A stretch of DNA of 64,000 bases from Corylus avellana (taxonomy: Eukaryota; Streptophyta; Magnoliopsida; Fagales; Betulaceae): the NCBI RefSeq assembly GCF_901000735.1, contig NC_081542.1, forward strand, positions 45,858,238-45,922,237. Reading direction: 5' to 3'. Below the pieces are notes generated by a model, which worked only from the letters and a program-made list of their open reading frames with translations, had not been told where the DNA came from and did no database searches. A program made the translations under genes and the position numbers. Of the stretch, positions 43,662-59,620 are shown in pieces (position 1 is the stretch's first letter; each line of letters starts with the position of its first letter).

Positions 43662-44811
43662 CTTGTAGTTATTTTTAATTTCATTTGAATTTCAGAGTAA
43701 TGATATAAGGAGGACTAGAGTTCTCCTAAATGTGATGTGATTTTTAAAATCACTAATAGATTAAAACTCAATAATGATCATCTTAAATTCAATGGTGATT
43801 TTAAATGACATATCACATTTGAGAGAACTCTAGTCATCGTTGTATCATTACTCTAAATTTCAAGGTGTTATTAACATAACATAACAAATTAACAATCATC
43901 TTAGCGTATTGTCCAAATCCAATTGATTTGCTCTCATATGGCTAGCTATTATATATGTAATGGAAAGAGCAAGATTTACAATATAATATATAACATGTGA
44001 ATTATCTTTATATAGCAAGGCAAAGTAGTGTGACAGAATTCAATGGATTATAAAAAGTAAAAATAAGGGTAAAATTATATGTGTGCCTCCAAATTACCAT
44101 CATCCGCCGTCGAACTTTGAATTTGGTCATCAATCTAATCCAAAGTTTGAATTCAAAAATCTCCTCTCCATTAAAATCATACGTCAATTTAATCGAACGG
44201 AAAAAATGTGCTCCTTTGCTAATTAAATAGAATGATTAAATTAACCTTCAATAGCTATTTAAATTTCCAAAACACCCATAAAGATCAAGATCACTGTGTT
44301 TTTCATCTTCTTCACCTAGGGACCATGCATGTCATGTGTATAGCCTTTCGCTTTACTTGATGCAATATTTTTCTGTTTCATGAAAAATGTCGAATGACAT
44401 ACTGACCATTAATAATGTTTAATAAAGATTCAACATCATTAGTAACTTTGAAAATCTTTGGTTGTATCCACGCCTTTAAAGGTGAAAGTTCTTATGAATT
44501 TTTAGCAGCTTCAATGTTCGATCTCGACGAACACAACCTTGTCAAAAGAATCTTATCCATCTTTTTAAAAATTAGGTATTAAACCTAACATTTATTGGAC
44601 AACAGATCAAATGATTAGTGAGTGATTTATACACAAAACATTTCTCTAGTCAAAATTATTAGCTTACTCGTGTCCCACATGTAAGAAATGGAAGCATTTT
44701 CTGAGAACGTCTCCACTACTGCTGGCGGATTCTTCATTCTTAACCCAACCCCCCAACACAAAGCATTCTCATTAATTAGCCAACCTACAATCTTCACCAG
44801 AAAAACCCACC
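43662..44811 (+). other. Upstream region of copy 5
   Basis: Contains the family's upstream block at 44100-44190 (ACTTTGAATTTGGTCATCA, AAGTTTGAATTCAAAA). An inverted pair at 43694-43735 and 43805-43852 (GATATAAGGAGGACTAGAG and CTCTAGTCATCGTTGTATC with flanks) suggests a small MITE. No gene seen. Confidence 0.5.
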
Positions 44812-45105
44812 ATGAATCCTGCTCAAGAGTTATTGAATATGTCGTTGCTTCTCTCCCTACTTGTTTTCCGATTTTGCATTTCCCTTGACACCATTTCCCC
44901 GAACAAGCCCGTTAAAGACGGTGACATACTGGTTTCGAAAAGAGAAACTTTCGCACTTGGGTTTTTCAGCCCCGGAAACTCTGGCCGCCGCTACGTCGGA
45001 ATATGGTATTACAAAGTTTCTGAACAGACCGTTGTGTGGGTGGCAAACAGAGACAGCCCTCTCAATGACACCTCCGGAGTCCTCTCCATCAACGGCCATG
45101 GAAAC
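44812..45105 (+). pseudogene. G-type lectin S-receptor-like kinase, copy 5 (5' fragment at gap; duplicate of copy 7)
   Basis: ATG and the first 98 codons (MNPAQELLNMSLLLSLLVFR... to the SINGHGN motif) of exon 1, then the gap. The sequence matches the start of copy 7 (60771) with no difference seen, and so do the 2.7 kb upstream. I therefore read it as the same locus assembled twice, not as a separate gene. Confidence 0.85.
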
Positions 45106-45205
45106 NNNNNNNNNNNNNNNNNNNNNNNNNNNNNNNNNNNNNNNNNNNNNNNNNNNNNNNNNNNNNNNNNNNNNNNNNNNNNNNNNNNNNNNNNNNNNNN
45201 NNNNN
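45106..45205. other. Assembly gap (100 N)
   Basis: The left side ends in kinase exon 1, the right side starts inside a CACTA transposase on the opposite strand. Contig join doubtful. Confidence 0.95.
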
Positions 45206-45389
45206 GCCACATTCCTTTCCCTTCTGTCAAGTGGTCGTATACCAAATTTGGGGGGTGTCTCCTGTTACAGCGACATGTCTTACAGGGGCACACAATAAGT
45301 TTGTTTGGAGTGTCACAGTTCCTAACTGCAAAGTCCACAAATGCTCTACATCCGTCTCTGTATTCCTTTGTATCCCTAGACTTCTTCAT
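45206..45389 (-). CDS. CACTA transposase, transposase-associated N-terminal domain (partial, at gap)
   Basis: On the minus strand from ATG at 45389: MKKSRDTKEYRDGCRAFVDF, then AVRNCDTPNKLIVCPCKTCR, then CNRRHPPNLVYDHLTEGKGMW, running into the gap. The pattern KEYRDG..AFVDFA, then C.CK.CR and VYDHL....GMW, is that of the transposase-associated domain at the N-terminus of plant En/Spm (TnpD-like) proteins. The catalytic part should lie to the left, in the gap. The start fits the gene being read from the element end at 47866 leftward. Confidence 0.75.
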
Positions 45390-46717
45390 TCAACTCTTAT
45401 CCGTAGTGTTACTATGTACATTAGAAACATAAATATGTAAGAATTACGCTAAACTTAAACATAAACATGTAAGAATTACGCTAAATTAGGGCCAATGGAG
45501 ACACTAACAGTGAATAAGTAAAACTAAGTTCATTACTTTTTTGTTATTCTTTTCTTTCCTTGTTATTTTTTTTTCTTGGTTAAAATTTATATGAAGTAAA
45601 TTTCCAAACCTTAAACCACATTATAATACAAAATTAAAACCATTTGTCATGCATACCGTACTTAAAAAAGACATCTACGTTCGTTGTTTATTTAATAACA
45701 TGTATTCTAATATAAAGTTGTAAAACCTAAACCAAATTATATTAAACAAATTGAAAAGGTTGTAATTTGTTAGGGGGCTCTAAATAAAATAAATTTAAGT
45801 TATGTTTTTGTCGCAATTATTTTTTTAAAAAATAAAGTTACATAATTTCAACTTCATATGGGGACCCTAAATAAAATTCATCTAACTAGCTACCTAGGTA
45901 GGTTTGTTTTTTCTTTCCTTTTTTAGCATTATGTATTGTTTATTATTATTTTTGTAATCATTTATATAAATGATTTATATATGTAAATCTATTTTCTATA
46001 TTTTATTCATTACATAAATGATCATTTATATAATAGCTAGATTTGTAAAACATACACAGAATAAAAAAAATAAAAAAATAAAAAAATTAGCAAATTTGAA
46101 ACTACTTACCTAAAGACGTGTCTATAAATATTTTGCATACATAGTTATATTGAACAATCCTACATTTCTACGTACAAACATAGGACACTAAAAGTAATAT
46201 ATAATTCAACCAAATTAATAAGTTAATTAGCTAACAAAATAAATTGAACATATACATATACAATATTCTATAAACCCATACATTACAAGAATCAAATTTA
46301 TATAAATATACAAAATTGGAAATATGCATTACTGTAAAGAAAATTAAAAACTATCAATACATACTTAAAAAAAATAATTATATATACATATATACCTGAT
46401 CGATTGACGCAAAAAACGTGAGCTAGAGGTGAGTTGGCGGCCGGAGATGAGTTCGCCGGCGGAGAGAGAAGACGGTGGTGATGAGGTGGCGGCCTGCTCC
46501 AAAATCCGAAGAAGAAGCTGGAAAATGTGATGAAAACATGGTTGGAAAATGTTAGAAGAAGAGAGAAAATTTTGACTGGGGAGAAGAAGCTGCACTGTGC
46601 GCGCTGGGGAGAAGAAGGAGATGGCTGGCCAGGGGAAAAAACAGGAGAAAAGGAGAAGAAGGAAAAAAAAGAGAAAAGGAGAAGAAGCTGAGCGTGCGCA
46701 TGGTCTCGAGGCTGTTA

Positions 46718-46835
46718 GTAACGTGCCTATGTGGCACGTTACTCTTTTGTAACGTGCCTATGTGGCACGTTACTCTTTTGTAACGTGCCTATGTGGCACG
46801 TTACTATTATTGTAACATGCCACGTGGCACGTTAC
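46718..46835. repeat. TAACGTGCC..GGCACGTTA inverted-tandem array
   Basis: Four successive palindromic units TAACGTGCCTATGTGGCACG-TTA separated by CTCTTTTG or similar. Confidence 0.75.
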
Positions 46836-47866
46836 AAATTTTCAATAATATATTAAAAATTATATATATAATACACTTAATATATATTTAATACAAAGCT
46901 TAAGCTTTATAATGTATATATATTATAAATCTTAATATATATTATATCAATTATATATATATATATACTTGCAAATTATTAAGCGTTATATCAATTAATT
47001 AAGTACGTACTTAATTGATATATTATAAAGCATATAATACTTGTAATTATTAAGCATTCGTTATATTAAGCTTAGTAATTGATAATTAATTAATTATCAA
47101 CTTATAAGTTGATATATATATATATATATATCAACTTAATTATACGTAATATTAAATATATATGTGTAATATTACGTATATTTCTACCATGCATGTTCAG
47201 GGCATGCATCGGCTAATTTCCTTAATTTGGTTAATTAATTGATAGTGCATATCCTGATTATATGAAATAGAGCATGGTGTTACTGTTATATAGCTGATAG
47301 CGTCTAGCATGCCTTTAGTGTTCTAGAGGCATATCTTAGCCATATCTTTTTTGGGGTTTGATCTTTCTTTGGGGACTCACATGCAATCTAGATTATGATC
47401 TGTTAATCACAAAGTCCTAAGCCCTAATATTTTTTTTTCTCAAAGTTATTAATAATATAATGAATTAATGTCAACAAAATTGTATGATTGTTTATACAAT
47501 TGTATAAAAATTACAAGATTATGATTGTTTACAAGTGTAATTACAAGATTACAATTGTATAAAAATTACACCTCTCATCTAGCAAATAATGCAAAGAGTG
47601 CCTGAAAAAATTTTTTATTATCAATTTCCTGTAAAATTTTGTTTTTTTATTTAATTAAAATTTTAACCAAATGGTAACGTGTTATTTTAACACGTTACCA
47701 TTGGGTGACGTGGCATTTTTGCCACGTTACCATATGGTAACGTGTTAAAAATACCACGTTACCAATAAAAATCGTAACGTGTAGTATTTTAACACGTTAC
47801 AATTTAGTGACGTGGCAAAAACTAATAAACAGTTGCCACGTCACTAAACCATGATTTTTTGTAGTG

Positions 47867-48495
47867 AATGATATCCACTGAAGCTTAAGTTTAGATTTAA
47901 GGACCTAATTAATTAATTAAACATTAATTAACCAATCAAGAGAAAGAGGAGAATATTCTAATGTGGAACCAGCTAGCCAACCGGGTCAACAAAGTCACCG
48001 GCTATGATTTGGGGACTTGGAAAATCTTGGTTGATCCACACTCCTTTAAGGTGACAGCCTTTAGAATTTTTGGCCAACTTCAATTAAGGCACTAATTGAA
48101 AACAACGTAGTCATAATTGTCCCACAATTAGTAGAAATGCAAATGCAGGCATTTTCTGTCAACTTCCCCAGTGCCAGTGGATTCACATCAACCCACTTAC
48201 TTTTAACCTCTCTCTCATTTTTTCAACCACACAAACCAAAAGCGTGTCATTCTACGATCGAGTTAAATGCCACTCATTTGGAAGTGGAAATTAATTATTT
48301 GGAAGATTCCAACTTTGAATTTGGACAGAAATTGCGTGTGAAAGTTTTTTGATTCCGAAGGTAAAGGTCACCTTTAATTGCAATATTTATGCTTCCTCGT
48401 CATTTGTCGTCAACGATGATCACTTTTGTGGTTGTTCCAAGCGTTAGATCTTCCAAATTCAGCTTCAGCCTATAATTTTCATCGGAAAAACCACC
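47867..48495 (+). other. Upstream region of copy 6
   Basis: Includes sequence related to the region upstream of copy 7 (GGACTTGGAAAATCTTGGTTG with CCTTTAAGGTGA, compare 44445-44490). No separate gene. Confidence 0.5.
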
Positions 48496-51775
<3,280 letters not shown>

Positions 51776-53400
51776 CCATAGGCTGTTAGGTTCAACGCAC
51801 AAATATGCTATTACGGCATAGGAGCTTGTCGGAGTAGGCTAGTGGAGATAACTCCGATGCTTAAATCAGCGAAAAGTTGAAGAAGAGGAGTAATAACTAA
51901 AAAGAGTCAGGTAGGGAGGAAGAAGACGAAAATACTTTTACATATTTTCTGCCGCTTTTTGTAATGAATTCCTCAATAATTGCCTGCCATGTATCATTTT
52001 CTTATTGCAACCGAATAATTGCATGACATGTTGTTTCATTTAAGAAAATAAGGTTGAAGGTATCTATAATGAAATATGTGATAATGTGTTACAATAGTCT
52101 CTATACATAGAGAATTTAAAAGTGATAAACAAAAAGGAAACATAATAATAGAGAATATAAAAATATTCTAACACTTTACTAGAAAATCTCCATTTATTTT
52201 TCCTCAACTGTCCGATAAACAACTCTTTTTGAAATTTGCTATTAGTATTGTAAATAGAATGAAGTCAATAAGAGCATAATATAGCCTGATCGAACTCTTT
52301 ATTATTGGTGAACGTATATAGTCCTCTAAAGCTGAATAAGCTAAATCCTAGCGTTCTTTTCTTTTCTTTTCTTTTTCCTTTTGCTTTGGCTATTTTGTTT
52401 CATTTACATCTTATTACAACTTTCTACCATTAGAGAGTAAAATTTGAGCACCTCCAATATCCATATTATGGCACAGAATTGAAGTCCAAAACTGATCAAA
52501 GGTTATCTCCATGGCTTGCAACTCGTTCCAAGTTATTGCGAAAATCCCCTATTAATTTCTCAAATGAGAAGGCTTTTCATAGCTTTCCTTTGTCAAAAAT
52601 GGTGCGGGCATGTAATTAAGTTTTGGTGTATCTATCTATCCAGCACATATAAAAATGGACCACCATGGTTCATGAACTTCCAAAAATCAATTCATTATTT
52701 TTGACCTAGCTATCCATATATAAACGACCCCAACGGCCATACACATGGCAATTATCGTGGTTCATATTTCCTCTTTGTGACAAACCCCACACACCTTGTC
52801 TTCTTTCTTTTCTTACTTAGTTGGTGTGCCAAACAAGAGGCTGAGAATTTAGAACCAGTCTCATCCATCCATCCACCCGTCACTCTCCTTTTACTTTCAT
52901 TTCTCAATATAAATATAAGCCATTGTTTTCAGGACAGCTGCCACGTGATGACGGTACGAGGACTCTCGGGAGTCGGGACCTCCTCTAATCCTCTTCATTG
53001 GGTGCTCTCCACTTTCGGACGTTGTCATCTTCTCTATTGGGTTTTTCTTTGTTTTTGTTTTCTTGAAGGCAACTCAATCCACTTCAAGATGCAAAAATGG
53101 TCTCAAATTTATGGTGGTGGCCGGATTAAGTATTGTTGATTGAGTTAGAGAAATAATGATTTGTATGTAATTAAAAATTAAAAATTTTAAAAAAAAAAAT
53201 TTAAAAAGAGAGAGAGAGAGAATAGATTCTCTCTAGATGTGGAATAATCTGTCAAATCTTATTTTGAAAGGAGAGCATATGTTGCATGTGTTGTTTTGGT
53301 AAGTAAAATCACTTGTATGCACTTTATAGACAGATCAAATTAATGGTTTTTTTTTTTTTTTTTTTTTTTTTTTAAGCACTACAAATTGATGGTTTCATTT
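51776..53400. other. Downstream of copy 6, no gene recognised
   Basis: AT-rich intergenic sequence. The frame at 52777-53139 (120 codons) starts with a hydrophobic stretch but has no domain I recognise and no family-like composition. GA repeat at 53208-53220 and poly-T runs at 53346-53373. Confidence 0.4.
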
Positions 53401-53415
53401 TATTAGGTGTCTTTC

Positions 53416-53546
53416 TTTTTCTTTTTTTTTTTTTTTTTTTTTGTTTTTTGACATGTCCACATAAGAGGAGGAGAATGGATTCGACCTAGTGACCACCGCT
53501 TAATGGGACGTGATATTTAGCCGATTAAGTTACCTCTTGGAGACCT
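53416..53546 (-). mobile_element. tRNA-derived SINE relic A
   Basis: On the minus strand a tRNA-like head contains an A-box-like TAACTTAATCGGCTA and a B box AGGTCGAATCC (plus strand 53477-53487). It ends in a poly-A tail (poly-T on plus, 53416-53444). Paralogous to 54285-54392. Confidence 0.6.
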
Positions 53547-54284
53547 CTTTAGGTCTTTGAAATACATTCAAAAGCATTTTTGAAATTAGAGTAACTGCAT
53601 GCTGCGGCCTATAAGTATTAATAAAATTTCAAATAAAATAGAAATAAATCATTTTACGATCTATAATTTATTTTGTTGCATTAAGTGTCATCATAACTAA
53701 AATTTCTAGTGTGGGAAGAGGAGGAAAAAACAAAACAAAACAAAACAAAAAACCTTTTGGGTTTAAAAAAAATGAAAATAAAAGAAAATTAGAAGAGTTT
53801 GTAGCCCTCCCAACCAATAACGTAGTTCTACTCTTCCAACATCTAACCGTGTACATGAAACCTAATTAATTATAATCATTGCTGGATTAGGTTGAAACTT
53901 GATGTAGATTTTAGGCATTTGCTTAGTGGGAGTCAAATTAAATGGTCTGTCCTTATTCTAAATCATAATAATGATCATAATAATTAGAGAAGAAACTTGT
54001 CTAATCATCTCCAATCTTAAATTATACTCAATAGGGGACATCAAGACCACTAGCCAACTTTGTACATCCTCAATTATCCATCTCTCTTCGGGGGATGTCT
54101 TTCCCTATTCTATAATTACCTATACAAATGAAATGTTTCTCAAGAGTTCTCTTATTGGGCATTGGACAACCTAATGATGGCTCTACACCCTTAATCACCC
54201 ACCATGTGTCCAATTAACTTGTCACTAATATCCAATCACGGTGACATATTGCTGATTTTAACAATTACATGTTTTATACCAATT
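53547..54284. other. AT-rich spacer, no gene
   Basis: Simple-sequence runs (AAAAC repeats at 53728-53750). No coding or RNA signal. Confidence 0.4.
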
Positions 54285-54392
54285 TTGTTTTTTGACATGT
54301 CCGCACAAAAAAGGGATGAGGATTCGAACTAATAACCTTCATTTTATAAGGTGTGATCTCCAGCCAATTGAACTACCACTTAAAGACCCAAA
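54285..54392 (-). mobile_element. tRNA-derived SINE relic B
   Basis: The minus strand shows a canonical A box TAGTTCAATTGG (plus 54364-54375) and B box AGTTCGAATCC (plus 54320-54330), about 35 bases apart as in tRNA genes, then the GACATGTCAAAAAAC tail shared with relic A. It cannot fold as a complete tRNA with an acceptor stem, so it is a SINE head. Confidence 0.6.
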
Positions 54393-55788
54393 TTAATGTC
54401 ACTTAATAGTTAAATGTTGTTTTATACCAAATTGATATCACTTAATAGTTAAGTTTTGGGTTGAAGTCGAACGTCATGCTTGACATGTGTATGATGTAAG
54501 TTAGTTGATAGAATAATTGGACACAATGTGGTCTAATGGCCACATTATTCATCAACGTTAATAAGTTAACAGAAAGGGGAGTAGAGAGAGTTATTTAATA
54601 ATGATGTGAATCCTAGGGAATGATATGATAACTTATAAATTTTAAGAAGCGATTTGATAAAGGATGAAACCTTCGAGATCGCTATAATATTTTTTCAAAA
54701 AAAAAAAAATTAGTAATTTTCATCTTCTTTTTTTTTCTAATTTAGTAATTTTCATCTTATGTCCATTAGAATGAGGATAAAGCTTGTATTCTTGTAAACG
54801 GTGAAGGGTGTTTGCTAACCAACTCTTATCTTTCCTCTTTTCTTTCTAACTAAAAAGTCAAAATATTAATGAAAAACTTTCAACACGAAACACTCACCAA
54901 AAAATCAAAACATCTTTCATTTTTATATCACATTACAATATATTTTCAACAAAAATACTAAGAGAATAATTTCTATAAAGTCTTGTCATAAACCAAACAC
55001 ATGATATATTTTTTTTTTTTTTCCAATTTCCCTCATGGGTCATGAAAACTCCTTTCCCCATTCCCAAAAAAACCAATGTGAGAACACTGCCCACCACACC
55101 GACCATTTCTCTCCGCTGCCGATTTTTCTTCTCCTGCGATCCCTCGGTAAGTTTTTTTATTTTTTATTTTTTATATTTTTACTTTTATATTTTGTAAGCC
55201 TAACATTTCTAACGAATAATTATACTTTATTTTTATTTTTTTCAAGAACAACTTTACTTCCTTCTACTTAAAAAAAAAAAATCAAAATTTTTTTTTTTTA
55301 ATTTTTATTTCGCATCAATCCAATTCTTTTTTCTTTCTCCTCACAAAAAGTTTGACAAGCACTTCAAAAAGTTGGGAAAAATAAGGAATTTAAAATAGCA
55401 ATATATATATTATAGTGTAAGTAACAATTAAAATTGAATATAAAAATTAACTTATTTTTAAAAAAATTTAATAAAAATAAAAAAATATTTAAAAAAATTT
55501 AATTTTGATCGTTACTTAAATGACAACATACGAAAAGAAAAAGATGAAACATGTAAGCTGGATCCAAAGATAAGAAGCGGAAACATGTTTAATTAATTAT
55601 TTATTTATTTGCGTATGAAAAACATGTGTTTGGAGGTCACTTCGTAGGCAACACGTGTTAACGTAGTGGTTATCTAGCACATAAATTTGGACTTTGGGGA
55701 CAGTTGACTAACGAAATCCCTTATCGTTAAATAATAAAGGGCATTTCAGTTATTCAAGCACAGCAAAAGTCCGTGATTCCAGAGCATG
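54393..55788. other. AT-rich spacer, no gene
   Basis: Many homopolymer and AT runs (54695-54709, 55008-55022, 55271-55300, 55440-55500). No gene recognised up to the gap. Confidence 0.4.
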
Positions 55789-55888
55789 NNNNNNNNNNNN
55801 NNNNNNNNNNNNNNNNNNNNNNNNNNNNNNNNNNNNNNNNNNNNNNNNNNNNNNNNNNNNNNNNNNNNNNNNNNNNNNNNNNNNNNNN
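55789..55888. other. Assembly gap (100 N)
   Basis: The right side starts inside an exon of a CACTA-encoded protein. The neighbouring contigs need not be adjacent in the genome. Confidence 0.95.
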
Positions 55889-56884
55889 AGACGTTGAAAT
55901 ATTATTGGGGAAATGGTGTGATCCCGATTATCAAGTAAGTCACTTCAAACTATTTGTGTTTTGTTAGTTATAATTGTTCGATGGTTTAGCTATTAATAAC
56001 GTATATATGTTGTGTTCGTAGGCTTACTGTGCGCACATGAAAGAGATATGAGCACAAAATCAAATACCACACTACATCGGCTCGAAGAGCCTTGCAAGGC
56101 TGGCACATGAGAAAGTATTACTCTAACTGACCATAACATCTTTATATATGTCATATATTGCGTACTATATATATATGACATATATTTCATTGGTGGTTTG
56201 AACTTATTGCAGATGCTTAGTACGGGAAAGGCTCCTATGCGAGCGAAGACTTATATCAAGAGCCATAAAAAGGCAGATAGTAGCTACCCAAATCCGGTAG
56301 TCGCAGCGAGAATTGTAAGTAGCGGACACCTTGTTATGAATTTTTATTTATGTATTAACTTATTGAGTCTTCAAAATTATATATATAACAATGATCGTGT
56401 ACAGGCTCGAATGGAAGAGTTATTGGAGAATGACCCTGCGGAACAGGTTGAAGGGCCACAAGGGACGATTAGGTGGACACCGGATGATGCTTATGCTCAG
56501 GCGCACGACAATAAGCCTGAGTATGCAGGTCGTGTCCGAGGGGTAAGTAAGAATATTTTGCCTGCGCGCGGCACGATCCACTCATATTATACACCATCCC
56601 AAGCACGGTCGCAAAACCGTGGTGGGACAATAGTCTCGCGTGAAGAATTCGAAAGAGCCATTGAAGCCGAGAGGGAGAAGCACAGAGAGGAAATGGATGC
56701 GAGGCTGGCACAGCAGAGTGAGGAGATTATTGCGGCGGTGACTGCGCGAGTGACTCAGTAGATGGCTGCTTAGATGGCGGCGCATGAGGAGTGGATTCGT
56801 AGCCTTGAGGGGTTGAGACGTGTGGGGTCGGAGCCGGAGGTGACGACGATCAGGAATCTGCAAGATGCAGAGTCCCCAGCCTGA
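55889..56884 (+). pseudogene. CACTA-encoded Ptta/En/Spm-type plant transposase, degenerate
   Basis: Four exon-like pieces with GT/AG borders. 55889-55934 reads VEILLGKWCDPDYQ. 56022-56114 reads AQNQIPHYIGSKSLARLAHE, preceded by an in-frame TGA. 56213-56314 reads GKAPMRAKTYIKSHKKADSS. From 56405: RMEELLENDPAEQVEGPQGT, then YAGRVRGVSKN, then a charged EEFERAIEAEREKHREEMDA coiled coil. The combination of KSLAR, a THxKKDG-like motif and GRVRG is typical of the plant transposase family associated with En/Spm elements. TAG at 56759-56761 and a second stop soon after break the coiled-coil tail, where a QMAAQMAAH-like run would continue. Non-functional as it stands. Confidence 0.7.
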
Positions 56885-57918
56885 GTGATTGCGAGATCCT
56901 CAGTTGATAGCCGATCAGGTAACAATATATTTTTATTATTTCTATTTGAGTAACACGATTATCTTACGAGATGAATATCATTTTAAGGGCTAGTAATTTT
57001 GTTTGGTAAATAAACTTTGTTCGTATCTAACACAATTGTATATAACACAATTGCAACGTAATATGCATGTGTAGATGACGTAAGAGTAGAAGCTGAGGAC
57101 GATGATCACAATGAAATCCAACACAAGACGCCGGTTGGACATAAGTCTCGTTTGTCTCAACATTATACCCGTCGTTTAGGCACCCCGTAAGTATATATAT
57201 ATATAACTCAAAATAATCTACTATATTTGCATAGTTAGTCGTACCATATTTGTTGAAGACACCTCATTAAATAAATGTATATGTGTTTATGTATGTCGTG
57301 CAAATATATGTATAGGTCGTGCAAATATGTATGTCGATATTGTGTATGTGACAATTATTCGATTGTTTTTTCACTTACTTGGACATTGCTTACCTATAAG
57401 GAGTTGATAATATTATATCACAAATGTCAATTAACTAACTAATTGATTGCTTGTTTTATTATTTGCAGTTAGTGCGGAGATGTCGGGAGATAATGGTCAT
57501 GATGTTCACTCGGCTATAGTCGGAGTAGTGTATAACCTTACATGTATATTTGTATAACGTTGCACATTTGTAGTTAGGCTTTTGGATTTTGTATTTGTGT
57601 ATAACCTTAGTTGTAGTGTTTGGTTAGTATTGGATTAATTATGGTAGTTGGATTGTGGTAGATCGACTATATTTGATGTTGGATTGTGGCTATATATTTG
57701 ATGTTGGATTGTGGATTGTGGCTATATTTGATGTTGGATTGATCGAATATTGGATTTTCGATTGTCAAATATTGGATTTTGTATATTAGGTAACGAGCGG
57801 AAAAAATTCAAAAAAAAAAATAAAAATTTTCCCCTGTCAAATTTCGTAACGTGGCACCACATTACCATTTGGTAACGTGGTACAATATGCCACGTTACCC
57901 TTTGGTAACGTGGCAACA
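55889..57918 (+). mobile_element. CACTA (En/Spm) element, 3' part
   Basis: The transposase-like gene is followed by AT-rich sequence and, at 57846-57918, by repeats GGTAACGTGGCA / TGCCACGTTACC, which are the same subterminal motif as in the element at 45206-47866. The terminus itself lies in the gap. It may be the other half of that element, wrongly placed and inverted. Confidence 0.6.
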
Positions 57919-58018
57919 NNNNNNNNNNNNNNNNNNNNNNNNNNNNNNNNNNNNNNNNNNNNNNNNNNNNNNNNNNNNNNNNNNNNNNNNNNNNNNNNNN
58001 NNNNNNNNNNNNNNNNNN
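57919..58018. other. Assembly gap (100 N)
   Basis: Immediately to the right begins the segment identical to 42060-45105. Confidence 0.95.
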
Positions 58019-59268
58019 AGGACCATTAGGGTCCACTTTGTGGACGCTAATGGTTAACTATCAGCGTCCACTTTGATTTGGACGCTGATAGTTAAATTTT
58101 TTTTTTTTTTAATTTTTTTAGGACCATTAGGGTCCACTTTGTAGACGCTAATAGTTAACTATTAGCGTCCACTTTGAGTGGACGCTAATGGTTGATTATC
58201 AACGTCGACTATGACTTTCATTTACATCACCTTTAGGGTCAGAGCATTGGGATTTTTAGGGTTGATAAAGTGGATGCTAAAAGTAATCATTAGGGTCAAC
58301 TTTAAGTAGATGCTGATAGTTAATTTTTTTTTTAAAATTTTTTAGGACCATTAGGGTCCACTCTGTGGACGCTAATGGTTAACTATCAGCGTCCACTTTG
58401 GTTTGGACGCTGATAGTTAAATTTTTTTTTTTTAAAATATTTTTAGGACCATTAGGGTCCACTTTGTGGACGCTAATAGTTAACTATTAGCGTTCACCTT
58501 AAGTGGACGCTAATGGTTGGCTATTAGCATCGACTATGGCTTCCGTTTACATCACCTTTAGGGTTAAAACATTGCGACTTTTAGGGTCGATAAAGTGGAC
58601 GCTAAAAGTGATCATTAGGGTCGACTTTAAGTGGACGCTGATAATCACACATTTGATCATTAGGGTCGGACTATTAGCGTTGACACCTTTGGGGTCCAAA
58701 AGTCGACGCTGTTGTCAACAGTGTCCACTTTAGGACTTTTAGGGTCGACTCGAAGTCGCCCCTAAAGACCTAAATTCTTGTAGTGCATGCTGGTTTATTT
58801 TGTTGGCTTTTGTGTTTTAGTCTCCCTGTGCCTTAGTGGTTTGTCCTTGTTGTGAAGACTTTTTAGACTAGATGTTGCTGTTGTCTAATGGGGGTTTAGG
58901 TGGGGTTGAGGGGCTTTTTATGATTCATGCACCTCCCCATTTTGCTCTTTGTGGTGGGGTTTTTATTATTTGGCTTTAATCCAGCCTCTTTCGTTGCTTG
59001 TTTCGTTGTTGAGCTCCTAACTTGTTAGAGTTCAGAAAGGGTTGAGATACTTTTGAGGATAGTGGGTGTGGCCAACAACTAAATACCAAAAGAAAGAAGT
59101 CAAATCTATGTAGCCAACAACTAAGACCATGCCTTTTACGAGTAGTAGTATCCCACTTTATGTTGACGATAACATACAACTCGTAAGAAAATCACTGCCA
59201 TCGACGTGAGATCGATGCTTAATGTTTAAACAGCAAGATCTAGAAGCTAGCCTATGATTATGTAGACT

Positions 59269-59620
59269 AAACATGGACTTCAACTATCAAGGGTGGTGGT
59301 TTAATAGCCTAAAGAAATTCCCAAGTGATTAGGTAAGTATTAGGGTGTGGGTTCGAATCTCCGCAATGAAGAATCCTCTTTCCTAATTAGTATAAACCAC
59401 CTTAGTTCCCATTGATGCCCTGGTGGGGCAGGCGGTTAAGCTATGGTTCAGCTGGTCTTGAGATTGCGCTTGCGGTTTTCGCAGCCTAGGTCCCTCTTGA
59501 GCAGTCCCCCGCAGGTTTGTCCTACTATGGTCACGCCCGGCTAGAATAGCCATAATTGGTCTCCCCCTCCAACCTTTTTTCAATTTGAAAAAAAAAATAA
59601 ATAAATAAACATGGACTTCA
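59269..59620 (+). mobile_element. tRNA-related SINE (duplicate occurrence)
   Basis: Same element as 43310-43661: target duplications at 59269-59282 and 59607-59620, body 59283-59606, B box at 59350-59362. Confidence 0.8.

Larger units (their letters stand above)
42060..45105. repeat. 3046-bp segment repeated at 58019-61064
   Basis: Collinear with 58019-61064 at a constant offset of 15959 with no length difference; the stretches compared by eye are identical. It ends exactly at the gap at 45106, and its partner begins exactly after the gap at 57919-58018. It holds the right end of the CACTA-like element, a SINE, the kinase upstream region and the first 294 bp of a kinase gene. Confidence 0.9.
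45206..47866 (-). mobile_element. CACTA (En/Spm) element, 5' part
   Basis: The right terminus reversed reads CACTACAAAAAATCATGG. Subterminal repeats of GTAACGTG / CACGTTAC and GTGACGTGGCA occupy 47670-47850, with a further array of TAACGTGCCTATGTGGCACGTTA at 46718-46835. A transposase N-terminal domain lies at the left edge on the minus strand. Intervening DNA is very AT-rich, with a GA-rich stretch at 46430-46690 that may be the transcript leader (CT-rich on the coding strand). Confidence 0.65.

Noticed and set aside
52777..53139. 120-codon frame downstream of copy 6
   Set aside because: No recognisable domain, uneven composition and no splice or promoter context; left as intergenic.
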